A program made the position numbers and the translations under genes. Shown here in pieces: positions 15,322 through 23,271 of a DNA stretch of 23,340 nucleotides. Every line of letters begins with the position of its first letter. Within the stretch, counting starts at the first letter, position 1. The stretch spans positions 1 through 23,340 of the forward strand of contig USRP01000017.1 in NCBI GenBank assembly GCA_900557185.1, given 5' to 3'. A model generated the notes under the pieces. That model was given only the letters and a program-made list of their open reading frames with translations, had not been told where the DNA came from and did not search any database. Source of the stretch: an uncultured Mycoplasmatota bacterium (GTDB taxonomy: Bacteria > Bacillota_I > Bacilli_A > RF39 > UBA660).

Positions 15322-15344
15322 AAAAAAAGAAGTTTACACTTCTT
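15322..15344 (-). terminator. Intercistronic terminator between the two pilin genes
   Basis: A 7-bp perfect stem AAGAAGT/ACTTCTT (15327-15333 with 15338-15344, loop TTAC) is followed by seven T on the minus strand. The stop codon of the first pilin (15343-15345) overlaps the stem. Confidence 0.85.
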
Positions 15345-15771
15345 AATTTACTGTTGCTTTATCATTTGCAATTGTAACTGTATATCCTCCAATATGTAAT
15401 GTACCAGTTGTTACACGTCCATTTTCATCATATGTAAGTGTATCATTATCTTTTGGAGCACTACCTTTATAGTTTACATCAATATCAACATTTGATCCAC
15501 CTTTTGAAACTGTAACTTTATTACCATTATCTTTTACTTTTACAGTTTGACCAGCAATATCAAATGCTCCGGTTGGATCGTCCACTTGTGCTTCTCCAAT
15601 TGCTTGTTCTACTGCTTTCATATATCCATATGCAGAGTCTACTGCTGAATTTTTCTTAGCTTTTGTAATTGTTCCCATGATAAGTGGAGTTGCGATTAAT
15701 GCGATTACTGCTAAGATTACGATAACAGCTAATAATTCAATCAATGTAAATCCCTTTTGATTTGTCTTCAT
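15343..15771 (-). CDS. Type IV pilin-like prepilin, first of a tandem pair
   Basis: This 142-aa prepilin has the leader MKTNQKG, cleavage before F8, Glu at mature position 5 and a hydrophobic helix (FTLIELLAVIVILAVIALIA). The mature part is Asp/Gly/Lys-rich with short beta strands and no cysteine pair, so it is unlike classic Gram-negative pilins and like the small pilins of Gram-positive and Mollicute-related lineages. A strong promoter, a GGAGGAGG site and promoter-proximal position suggest it is the major subunit, with the downstream paralogue made at lower level. Competence or adhesion are possible roles; nothing here decides. Confidence 0.93.
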   Translation of the reverse strand: MKTNQKGFTLIELLAVIVILAVIALIATPLIMGTITKAKKNSAVDSAYGYMKAVEQAIGEAQVDDPTGAFDIAGQTVKVKDNGNKVTVSKGGSNVDIDVNYKGSAPKDNDTLTYDENGRVTTGTLHIGGYTVTIANDKATVN

Positions 15772-15799
15772 ACTTTCCTCCTCCTATTATTACATTAAC

Positions 15800-15828
15800 A
15801 TAATACCATTCCCGACATTTATAGTCAA
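15800..15828 (-). promoter_or_regulatory. Promoter of the pilin operon
   Basis: On the minus strand TTGACT (15823-15828) and TATTAT (15800-15805) are separated by 17 bp, 29 bp upstream of the start codon. Confidence 0.85.
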
Positions 15829-15844
15829 TATTTCCCATTTCATT

Positions 15845-17329
15845 TTACTTCTTTTTGACATCACTATTTTCATGAATATCAAAAACACTAGGTCCTTCAA
15901 TTAAATTTCCATCAATATCAAAACGAGAACCATGGCAAGGACAATCCCAAGTACATTCTTTTTCATTAAAGATTAAGTGACATTTCATGTGAGGACATAC
16001 TGTATGAACACAATGTTCCACTCCTTTTTCATCTGTATAAATACCAATTCGTTTACCATCACGGTATGTAATTTTAACCTTATCACTCTGCTTTTGTATC
16101 ATTGATTGAACCATCGCCACAGAAATATCTGCACTATCTACTACAGTATTTAAAACTCGTTTCACTGGATAATTACGATATGGTTTCAATAACTCTGCAT
16201 ATTCGTTTTCTTTTCCTAATACCAAATCAGATAAAAGAATACCAGCTAACGTTCCATTGGTCATCCCCCATTTTTGAAAACCAGTTGCAATCAATAAATT
16301 GTTATTCATATCAGAAACTGGACCAATCAATGGTAGGTAGTCATTTGGCATTACATCATGTGTTGCCCAGAAATATTCAATATGATAAGGAAATAATTTA
16401 GAAAATTGTGTTTCTACTGCTTGATAACTTTCATCGGCCGATTTACATTTTGTAATCTTATCACTTTCAGAAGCAAAAATGAGATACTTTTCTTTATTCT
16501 GATGATAACGGATAGACCATACTGGTTTTGTAATCGTAATTGCAGAAAAAGGTTGAATCTCATCCGTATTAGAAGCCACGACATAAGAAACTTCTACATG
16601 TGTTTTTAATGGAACCCAAGCTGGTTTTACAAAAAATGGATAATGAGTACAAACAAGTACTTGTTTTGCTTCAATCACTCCATGAGAAGTATGAACATAA
16701 TAATTCTCTTCATCTTGATCAATATCATAAGCACTCGTCTCTTCATAAATTCTCATTCCGCGAGAAAGAGCGATATTCGCAAGTCCATAAATATATTTCA
16801 CAGGATGAAAAACAGCTGTATGTTTCACTTTTAAAGCACGTGTACAAGGAATAGAAAGTGGTAATTTATCTGATATTTCTACCTCTACTTCACATCGTTT
16901 TAAAAAGTTTTCTAAATATTCTATTTTTTCAATTTGTTTTTCATCACTGCCAAAGACATAGGAATCAACTTCCATAAAATCACAATCAATTTTCTCTGTC
17001 TCCACAATTTCTTTGATTTTCTGACACATTTCTTGTTGTGATTTTAAATATTTACGAGTAGTTTCAAAATCATACATCTTTTCAATTTGCTCATAAATCT
17101 CATCTTGTAAATAAGTGATTTTCCCTGTCGTGTTTGCTGTTACACCAAAGCCAATTCTCCCTTTATCAATCAGTAAAATATTTTTCTTAACATGTGATAA
17201 CTGGTAAAGTGCTGTCATTCCAGCAATTCCTCCACCGATAATTAAAATATCTACTTTCTCATCTTTCTTCTCTGTTTGAGATAAGGATAATGGTTTTAAT
17301 CCTTCTTTCCAAATTGTTTTATGATTCAT
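15845..17329 (-). CDS. FAD-dependent oxidoreductase with C-terminal Rieske [2Fe-2S] domain
   Basis: The N-terminus has an FAD-binding Rossmann motif, IIGGGIAGMTAL, with the acidic end of strand 2 at LLIDKG, as in the DAO/glycine-oxidase superfamily. The C-terminal 55 residues are a Rieske domain: CPH, then 15 residues, then CPCH, giving C-x-H and C-x-x-H ligands. This domain pair matches YhfW-type proteins of Firmicutes, whose substrate is not known to me. At 494 aa it has the usual size. The start is the ATG at 17329, eight bases after AAGGG; the track's GTG at 17338 is too close to that site. No terminator is visible before the pilin promoter. Confidence 0.9.
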   Translation of the reverse strand: MNHKTIWKEGLKPLSLSQTEKKDEKVDILIIGGGIAGMTALYQLSHVKKNILLIDKGRIGFGVTANTTGKITYLQDEIYEQIEKMYDFETTRKYLKSQQEMCQKIKEIVETEKIDCDFMEVDSYVFGSDEKQIEKIEYLENFLKRCEVEVEISDKLPLSIPCTRALKVKHTAVFHPVKYIYGLANIALSRGMRIYEETSAYDIDQDEENYYVHTSHGVIEAKQVLVCTHYPFFVKPAWVPLKTHVEVSYVVASNTDEIQPFSAITITKPVWSIRYHQNKEKYLIFASESDKITKCKSADESYQAVETQFSKLFPYHIEYFWATHDVMPNDYLPLIGPVSDMNNNLLIATGFQKWGMTNGTLAGILLSDLVLGKENEYAELLKPYRNYPVKRVLNTVVDSADISVAMVQSMIQKQSDKVKITYRDGKRIGIYTDEKGVEHCVHTVCPHMKCHLIFNEKECTWDCPCHGSRFDIDGNLIEGPSVFDIHENSDVKKK

Positions 17330-17373
17330 ACATTTCACCCTTATTAGTATGACAAGATAAACGTATTTTATGT

Positions 17374-17399
17374 AAAAGAAAAACAGAGATGACTCTGTT
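17374..17399 (-). terminator. Terminator downstream of the LeuRS-editing/Nudix gene
   Basis: A 7-bp perfect stem AACAGAG/CTCTGTT (17382-17388 with 17393-17399, loop of 4) is followed by a T-rich tract on the minus strand. It lies about 90 bp after the stop, unlike most terminators here. Confidence 0.8.
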
Positions 17400-17490
17400 A
17401 TAAATTTTCTAACTTATCTTCACTTCTTATTAATTCTAATGACCTACATATATTTAACAAACATCTTATAAAAAATACATCTCTATACTT

Positions 17491-18321
17491 TTATAAACCA
17501 AGTTTTTGAATAATATTATTTCTAACTTCCATCGATGTTTTTTCATTATTTTCATCATTTGTAATTATTATTCCATCTCCTGTATAAGCATGTTCTCCAT
17601 GAAGTAAAATATCAAGTGCCATTTTATTTAAATCTATATTAATAAAATCTTTTAAATCATTTTTAGAAATCCATTTTACAACATGTTTAGACTTCTCTTC
17701 TTCAGTGATCATTTCATGTTTATCACTAGTTAAATGTCCATACACAAAGTTAAGATACGCATAACGATTAACTCCTTTATAACCGGCATAGAAATGATTA
17801 ACGACAACAAAATTACTTACGAAATCAATTTCTACATCTTGATATCCAGTTTCTTCATAAACTTCACGAATACAAGCTTCCTCTGGAGTTTCATTTGCTT
17901 CTATACCTCCCATAACAAAACTTTTACAATTTCTTCCCTTTGTATCTTCGCATAAATATTGATCATCTTGATGATGTTTTATAACACCAACAACACTATA
18001 TCTTCGTTGTGTTTCTTTATCTTTTCTTGGTGTTTCTTCTCCTTTACCATAAAAATATGGTGCAACAACCTGCTTAATTGGTAAATGGTGTTCTTTTGCA
18101 TAAATATAATCTTTTTCAATATGTGCTGGAATAAAAAATCTCGTGGTACCACCTTCTTGTACCATAATTTTCAACTTTTCATGAGTTACAGGATTTAATG
18201 CATAACCATCTACTTGTTCATTAACAATCAATGCCGTTGCTCCATATACTAATTCAGGTTTTTCAATTTCTACTTCTACTAATTTGCCATTACTTAATGT
18301 AACTTTCATTTTGTATTTCAT
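17491..18321 (-). CDS. Stand-alone LeuRS editing-domain-like plus Nudix hydrolase protein
   Basis: Residues 1-90 resemble a shortened CP1 editing domain of leucyl-tRNA synthetase: YGATALIV (26-33), YALNPVTHEKL (40-50), then FIPAHIEKDYIYAKEHHLPIK (63-83). The Asp that is essential for editing in LeuRS is kept (D71), but the threonine-rich TTRPDT motif is replaced by EIEKPE. Residues about 105-250 are a Nudix hydrolase with an intact box: G138, E144, R152-E153 and E156-E157. As I recall, a Nudix domain fused to CP1 occurs inside LeuRS of some candidate-phyla bacteria, so this looks like an excised fragment of such an enzyme. No catalytic synthetase motifs (HIGH, KMSKS) are present. The ATG has AGGAGG at normal spacing. 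Function unknown; trans-editing or nucleotide clean-up are guesses. Confidence 0.8.
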   Translation of the reverse strand: MKYKMKVTLSNGKLVEVEIEKPELVYGATALIVNEQVDGYALNPVTHEKLKIMVQEGGTTRFFIPAHIEKDYIYAKEHHLPIKQVVAPYFYGKGEETPRKDKETQRRYSVVGVIKHHQDDQYLCEDTKGRNCKSFVMGGIEANETPEEACIREVYEETGYQDVEIDFVSNFVVVNHFYAGYKGVNRYAYLNFVYGHLTSDKHEMITEEEKSKHVVKWISKNDLKDFINIDLNKMALDILLHGEHAYTGDGIIITNDENNEKTSMEVRNNIIQKLGL

Positions 18322-18741
18322 ATTCTTCCTCCTTAATATGTCGCAATTTTAAAGATATGACTTTTATCAAACTGGATATGGTTACTATCTTTAGTTTTTA
18401 TTTTATCATAAATATCCAATAAGTAACTGTAATCATATCTTTATTTTAAAAACCTAATTGTCTTGACAATTTTCTATAAATCAAATAATAAATTTATAAT
18501 AACTATAAGGAATAAATAATATAATCTCATATTCTAAGCTTTTAATATACATAATAATGTTTATTAACAAAATATTTACTGTTCTTACGATTATTATATG
18601 AACCGTTTACTATAAAGTCAAGTTATATTCTATATAACAAAAATTATATACGTAAAATCCCATAAATTTACTATGTGCAATCTATAATTTATATTATCTT
18701 TTGAAAAATGTTTTTCCAAAGTTTTTACTAATATAACAATT
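18322..18741. other. Long AT-rich intergenic region with a possible structured leader
   Basis: No gene is supported in this stretch, which is by far the most AT-rich part of the window. It holds the ribosome-binding site of the Nudix gene, a set of mutually exclusive inverted repeats at 18351-18442, and a dyad AATTGTC-TT-GACAATT at 18456-18471. A possible minus-strand -35/-10 pair (TTGTCA and TAAAAT at 18443-18448) has only 15 bp spacing. The part from 18480 to 18741 shows nothing recognisable. Confidence 0.6.
18351..18442 (-). promoter_or_regulatory. Putative structured RNA or operator upstream of the Nudix gene
   Basis: A perfect 10-bp pairing (18351-18360 with 18433-18442) encloses two crossing helices: GTTACT/AGTAAC (18381-18386 with 18422-18427) and TGGATAT/ATATCCA (18373-18379 with 18412-18418). 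Together they would make a pseudoknot. An alternative 11-bp helix (18375-18385 with 18429-18439) excludes that fold. I recognise no known riboswitch class. Confidence 0.35.
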
Positions 18742-18783
18742 AAAAAAGTTGTTATAAGATTCATTACTTAATCTCATAACAAC
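18742..18783 (-). terminator. Terminator of valS, overlapping its stop codon
   Basis: A 14-bp stem with one G-U pair (18748-18761 with 18770-18783, loop of 8) is followed by six T on the minus strand. The valS TGA (18774-18776) and the last two sense codons are inside the stem. Confidence 0.93.
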
Positions 18784-21323
18784 TTATTCATTTTTTCTTC
18801 TATCTCTGCTTTTCTTTTTTCTTCTAATTGTAAGTTTTCTCTCTCTTTATTTACAATTTGTTCTGGAGCATGACTTACATATCCTTGATTAGAAAGTAAT
18901 TTCTTTCTTCTTTCAATAGATTGATTTAAAGAAGAAAGCTCTTTTTCTAGCTTTTCTTTTAATTCTTGTTGATTCTTTGATTGATCAAATTGATATGCGA
19001 TTTTATACTGATCATAATTACTATGAATCATTGTCTTTTCCATATCACTTGTTAATTCTGTTGTTTCATTTTGAACTTTTAATAGTTTAAATACTAATTC
19101 TTTTTCTTTTCCAACGTAATATACAACTGCTTCTTTTGGTACTTTTTGTTCTAATTTATAAGTTCTAACACGAGTAATAAAATCAATCATTTCTTCCATA
19201 TCTTTTGTTTCTTTTTCAAATACATATTCTTCTTCATATACTGGATAATGACTAATCATAATAGATTCTTCGTGAATTGGAAGCATTTGATAAATTTCTT
19301 CTGTTACATATGGCATAAATGGGTGTAACATCTTAAGAATACTTGTTAGAACCTTTACCAATACTGTTTTGGTTGTGTTGTTGATAGAACCTTTCGTAAG
19401 TTCGATGTACCAATCACAGAAATCGTCCCAGATAAAACGATATAGTTCTGTTCCTACAACATGGAACTCATATTGATCCATATGTTTACGAACAGTTTGG
19501 ATTGTTTGTTCTAACTTCGTTAAAATCCATTTATCAGAAGTAGTCAACTCATCCATTGTTTGATTTTCTTCTTTAAACTCTCCTAAATTCATTAATACAT
19601 AACGAGAAGCATTCCAAAGTTTATTAATAAAATTCCAAGTGGAAGCAACCTTCTCTTCATCATAACGTAAATCCATACCAGGAGCAGTTGCGGTAGATAA
19701 GAAATAACGTAATGCATCAGCACCATACTTCTCAATCACATCCATCGGATCGACACCATTTCCAAGGGATTTACTCATCTTTCTTCCCTCTTTATCACGA
19801 ATCAATCCATGAATCAAACAATCTTTAAATGGTCTTTGCCCAGTAAATTCTAATCCTTGGAATGTCATACGATTTACCCAGAATGGAATAATATCATATC
19901 CTGTCACTAATACATTATTTGGATAATATCTCTTTAAAAGATTAGTATCCTCAGGCCAGCCAAGTGTCGAAAATGGCCATAGTGCACTCGAGAACCATGT
20001 GTCTAGTACATCGGGATCTTGTACCCATCCTTCTTCTTTTGGAGCTTCATATCCAACGTAAACTTCGTCTCCTTTATACCAAGCTGGAATACGGTGTCCC
20101 CACCATAATTGACGAGAGATACACCAATCGTATGTGATTTCCATCCAGTGATTCATGATTTTTTCAAATCTCTCAGGTACAAAGTTTACTTTTGTATCTT
20201 TATTTTTCTGATTTTTTAATACCGCATCAGCAAGTGGACGCATTTTTACAAACCATTGTTTTGATAAATATGGTTCTACCATAACATCGGTTCTTTCACT
20301 ATGTCCAACAGAGTGAGTCATTTTTTCAATAGAAATTAATAGTCCTGCTTCTTCTAAATCTTTTACAAGCGCTTCACGGCAAGCAAAACGATCCATTCCA
20401 CAGTATTTTCCAGCATGTTCATTCATTGTCGCATCTGGATTCATAACGATAATACGTTCTAGATTATGACGATTTCCAACTTCGAAGTCGTTTGGGTCAT
20501 GAGCTGGTGTTATTTTAACAACTCCGGTTCCAAATTCCATATCTGCATGTTCATCGGCAACAATTGGAATTAATTTATTGACAATTGGCAGTACAACATG
20601 TTTACCAATATACTTCTTATATCTTTCATCATCAGGATTGACTGCTACAGCAGTATCTCCAAACAATGTTTCAGGACGAGTCGTTGCGACTTCTAAATAT
20701 TCATCACTATCTTCAATCATATATTTGATGTGATAAAAAGCACCTTCCACATCTTTATAAATAACTTCTTCGTTAGAAAGAGCTGTCATAGCTTTGGGAT
20801 CCCAGTTAATAATACGTTCTCCACGATAAATTAACCCTTTATTGTATAAAGTAACAAAGACATGTTTAACAGCATGACTAAGTCCTTCATCTAACGTAAA
20901 ACGTTCTTTTGTATAATCTAAACTAAGTCCTAATTTAGCCCATTGTTCGTGAATGTTTTCCGCATAGTCTTTTTTCCACTTCCAAGCATGTTCTAACCAC
21001 GCTTCACGGTCCATACTACGAGGGTTAATTCCCTCTTCACGTAATTTCGCATCTACTTTAGCCTGGGTCGCAATACCAGCATGATCCATTCCTGGAAGCC
21101 ATAAAGCATCATAGCCATCCATTCTCTTATAACGGATTAAAATATCTTGTAATGTTGTATCCCAAGCATGACCTAAATGTAATTTTCCAGTTACATTTGG
21201 TGGTGGAATCACAATCGCATATGGTTTTTTAGATAAATCACCACTGGTGAAATAACCCTTTTCTTTCCAAGTTTGATATTTTCCTTTTTCTACTTCTAAA
21301 TGATTATACTTTGTATCTAACAT
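18774..21323 (-). CDS. valS: Valyl-tRNA synthetase
   Basis: This is an 849-aa class I synthetase that charges tRNA-Val. The N-terminal catalytic part has PPPNVTGKLHLGH, the HIGH motif at 49-52. The CP1 editing domain contains TTRPETLFGDTAV. The KMSKS motif (GRKMSKSLGNGVDPMDV) lies near 515, followed by the anticodon-binding helical domain. A short C-terminal coiled coil (ELKEKLEKELSSLNQSIERR) is typical of ValRS. The enzyme is slightly shorter than the approximately 880-aa B. subtilis protein. It follows the HD-domain gene by 4 bp with GGAGGA before the ATG, so expression depends on the T-box leader upstream of that gene. Confidence 0.98.
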   Translation of the reverse strand: MLDTKYNHLEVEKGKYQTWKEKGYFTSGDLSKKPYAIVIPPPNVTGKLHLGHAWDTTLQDILIRYKRMDGYDALWLPGMDHAGIATQAKVDAKLREEGINPRSMDREAWLEHAWKWKKDYAENIHEQWAKLGLSLDYTKERFTLDEGLSHAVKHVFVTLYNKGLIYRGERIINWDPKAMTALSNEEVIYKDVEGAFYHIKYMIEDSDEYLEVATTRPETLFGDTAVAVNPDDERYKKYIGKHVVLPIVNKLIPIVADEHADMEFGTGVVKITPAHDPNDFEVGNRHNLERIIVMNPDATMNEHAGKYCGMDRFACREALVKDLEEAGLLISIEKMTHSVGHSERTDVMVEPYLSKQWFVKMRPLADAVLKNQKNKDTKVNFVPERFEKIMNHWMEITYDWCISRQLWWGHRIPAWYKGDEVYVGYEAPKEEGWVQDPDVLDTWFSSALWPFSTLGWPEDTNLLKRYYPNNVLVTGYDIIPFWVNRMTFQGLEFTGQRPFKDCLIHGLIRDKEGRKMSKSLGNGVDPMDVIEKYGADALRYFLSTATAPGMDLRYDEEKVASTWNFINKLWNASRYVLMNLGEFKEENQTMDELTTSDKWILTKLEQTIQTVRKHMDQYEFHVVGTELYRFIWDDFCDWYIELTKGSINNTTKTVLVKVLTSILKMLHPFMPYVTEEIYQMLPIHEESIMISHYPVYEEEYVFEKETKDMEEMIDFITRVRTYKLEQKVPKEAVVYYVGKEKELVFKLLKVQNETTELTSDMEKTMIHSNYDQYKIAYQFDQSKNQQELKEKLEKELSSLNQSIERRKKLLSNQGYVSHAPEQIVNKERENLQLEEKRKAEIEEKMNKLL

Positions 21324-21327
21324 ATTG

Positions 21328-22050
21328 TTATTCCTCCTTTAATTTTTGTTCTAAATAATTCCTACTGTAATCAAAATATTCTTTCAATTCTTCTTTTTCA
21401 CCTAATATTTTAAAATAAATATCTAAATAATGTCGTTCTGAAAATATTTGAAAACTTCTTAGAAAATAAAGATTGTGAAGAAATCCTAAACGAACTAACA
21501 CATAGTCATAAGAACTCATTTCTGGATGAATATGACATGACCTTCCTAAAAAGAACTCCTTTTTAATTTCAGGATTCAATCTTCCTAAATCTTTTTTTGG
21601 CAGTTGGAGTGTTAAAGAAAAAATATCTAATTTATCAGCATCGCGAATCAATTTACAAAATAATTCAGTTCTTTCTTCTAAATGATTCGGAAGCTCATAC
21701 TTATTGTGATATTTTACTGCCGACACAATCACCAGTTTTTCTTCTTCTGTAAGTAACAACGGATCTAAAAATGAACTATCTTGTAAATAAGTTGCGCCAT
21801 AATCGGCATGTTCAAATTGAAAGTCATTATAAGAATGAACTATCTTTAATTGTTCAAATCTCCCAATATCGTGTAATAAACCAATCAGCATCGCTAATTC
21901 ACAATCTCTTTTTGAAAGATGTATAGAATTGGCAAGTTCATTAGATAATTCCATCACCCGATAAGAATGATCGTATTTTCTCTTGATATCAGGATTGGTC
22001 AAATCAAAGTTTTGAACATAATTTTCAAATAATTGTATGACTTGTTCCAT
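21328..22050 (-). CDS. HD-domain phosphohydrolase
   Basis: This is a 240-aa protein with an HD metal-binding domain: H28 in DHSYRV, the HD pair H60-D61 in LLHDIGRFEQ, and a later Asp in RDADKLDIF (about D137). Such enzymes hydrolyse phosphate esters of nucleotides or signalling nucleotides; the substrate is not predictable here. It is not a Rel/SpoT because the synthetase and C-terminal domains are absent. The ATG at 22050 sits directly after GGAGGTG and the T-box terminator; the track's earlier TTG lies within the ribosome-binding site and is rejected. It is the first gene under the Val T-box, only 4 bp before valS. Confidence 0.9.
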   Translation of the reverse strand: MEQVIQLFENYVQNFDLTNPDIKRKYDHSYRVMELSNELANSIHLSKRDCELAMLIGLLHDIGRFEQLKIVHSYNDFQFEHADYGATYLQDSSFLDPLLLTEEEKLVIVSAVKYHNKYELPNHLEERTELFCKLIRDADKLDIFSLTLQLPKKDLGRLNPEIKKEFFLGRSCHIHPEMSSYDYVLVRLGFLHNLYFLRSFQIFSERHYLDIYFKILGEKEELKEYFDYSRNYLEQKLKEE

Positions 22051-22291
22051 AAACACCTCCAAAAAAAAACGCCCTCATATAAGGACGTGAAAGAACGTGG
22101 TACCACCTTAATTCATAGTAAAAACTATCTTGAATCCTTAACGCGGATATACGTTTTATTCTACTTATGATTCAAATAAAATGCTCCAAAGCTACCTTCT
22201 AATATCATTCTTCTCTATTTCCACCAACCATAGAGTCTCTCTCAAAGAATTGATATTATACTCCTCTTCTTCCTGGCATTTATAAAAAACT
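22051..22291 (-). promoter_or_regulatory. T-box riboswitch, tRNA-Val responsive
   Basis: The minus strand carries the T-box sequence AAGGTGGTACCACG (22096-22109), followed by an intrinsic terminator. Stem I is closed by AAATGC/GCATTT (22276-22281 with 22179-22184). On its 3' side the GTA codon at 22193-22195 is positioned as the specifier, matching tRNA-Val. The distal part has the usual GGTTGGTGGAAA region. Uncharged tRNA-Val should stabilise the antiterminator and switch on the HD gene and valS. Confidence 0.95.
22061..22088 (-). terminator. Regulated terminator of the T-box leader
   Basis: A 7-bp stem (22069-22075 with 22082-22088, one G-U pair) is followed by nine T on the minus strand. 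It ends about 11 bases before the start codon of the HD gene. Confidence 0.92.
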
Positions 22292-22297
22292 AGTTAT

Positions 22298-22325
22298 AGT
22301 ATATCACAATTTTCTTGTTTTACAA
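22298..22325 (-). promoter_or_regulatory. Promoter of the T-box operon
   Basis: On the minus strand TTGTAA (22320-22325) and TATACT (22298-22303) are separated by 16 bp. It sits right behind the stop of the LamG-like gene at 22339. Confidence 0.7.
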
Positions 22326-22338
22326 ACATTTCTTAATA

Positions 22339-23148
22339 TTATCCTCTTGTGAGTTCATGATAATCGATACGATAGTTGTGATAAATTTCATCATCATTTA
22401 ACGCATAATTATAAACACGGAAAGAATAACAATCCATTTGAGCAAGAGAAGCACCTGTACCAGTACCACCTAATCCTAGGTTAGCACCTGATACATTCAT
22501 TCCTCCACTTAAAGTAACACTTTTTACTTTATCTCCATCTAGATATGCTGTTAACTTATTTCCTTCTATTACATAAGCAACATAAGTTAATTGATTCACA
22601 CCATGTCCTGCATTATCAATAGAAACATTTTTAGAATTATTATAATAGAAAACATGTCTACTACCATTTGAAGTAGATAATCCAAATTGATTTGGAGCAA
22701 TTCCAAAATAATATTGTGTTGTACCCTGTTTTTTAGGTAAATAGAATAATTCGATGGTAAAAGTAGAACGACCATTTAAAACATTAGGAGCTTTAACATA
22801 GTTATTGACTCCATCAAATGTAATCTTTCCACCTTCATTTCTCATATTCGATTGAAAGTTAACCATTTCGCCATGATTTCCATTCCCACTCATATCAGGT
22901 AGCTTTAATACTCCATCTACAGCGATTGGTTCTTCTGAAGCTTTATAATATAAAAGCATTCCACCCTCTAAAATATTTTTTCCATAGTTTACTTCACTGA
23001 GTACATCTTGTTTCATATTATCAAATAATATTTTACGATTAACAAATGTACCCATTAATCCTAGTAATATTCCAACAAAAATAATAAAAAGTGGATAAAG
23101 AATTCCTGATACTGCAAATCCTTCTTGATTGTGAAAACCCCTTTTCAT
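22339..23148 (-). CDS. Pilin-like membrane-anchored protein with a LamG-like domain
   Basis: This is a 269-aa protein. After the basic leader MKRGFHNQEG comes a hydrophobic helix, FAVSGILYPLFIIFVGILLG, with a G/F junction like a prepilin peptidase site. Mature position 5 is Gly instead of the usual Glu, so processing is uncertain. The C-terminal 190 residues match the concanavalin-like/LamG pattern: MSGNGNHGE, ITFDGVNNYVKAP, STFTIELFY, LTAYLDGDKV and a final FRVYNYALNDDEI. Such domains bind glycans or proteins. The ATG at 23148 is chosen because AGGTG precedes it by six bases. A minor pilin tip or adhesin role is plausible but unproven. No clear terminator follows. Confidence 0.85.
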   Translation of the reverse strand: MKRGFHNQEGFAVSGILYPLFIIFVGILLGLMGTFVNRKILFDNMKQDVLSEVNYGKNILEGGMLLYYKASEEPIAVDGVLKLPDMSGNGNHGEMVNFQSNMRNEGGKITFDGVNNYVKAPNVLNGRSTFTIELFYLPKKQGTTQYYFGIAPNQFGLSTSNGSRHVFYYNNSKNVSIDNAGHGVNQLTYVAYVIEGNKLTAYLDGDKVKSVTLSGGMNVSGANLGLGGTGTGASLAQMDCYSFRVYNYALNDDEIYHNYRIDYHELTRG

Positions 23149-23252
23149 ATGCATCACCTATTCTGTTCATATCGTACCATAAACATGATTTTTTTTCAAT
23201 TGCTATCATATATAAATTATATCTATTCCAATTTCATATATTATAAAACAAA

Positions 23253-23271
23253 AGAGGAGATACTCTCCTCT
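23253..23271 (-). terminator. Terminator of the right-edge gene
   Basis: A stem of 8 bp, AGAGGAGA/TCTCCTCT (23253-23260 with 23264-23271, loop of 3), is followed by a T-rich tract on the minus strand. It overlaps two bases of the stop codon at 23270-23272. Confidence 0.8.

Noticed and set aside
16102..16854. Several plus-strand open frames inside the FAD/Rieske gene.
   Set aside because: Antisense shadows of a clearly conserved protein.
17339..17354. Extended -10 TGTCATACT as the promoter of the FAD/Rieske gene.
   Set aside because: Transcription would start within the ribosome-binding site, about 10 bases from the ATG; too weak to annotate.
18465..18492. Plus-strand promoter with TTGACA at 18465 and TAATAA 17 bp downstream.
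   Set aside because: No plus-strand gene follows; the TTGACA is part of a palindrome in AT-rich sequence.
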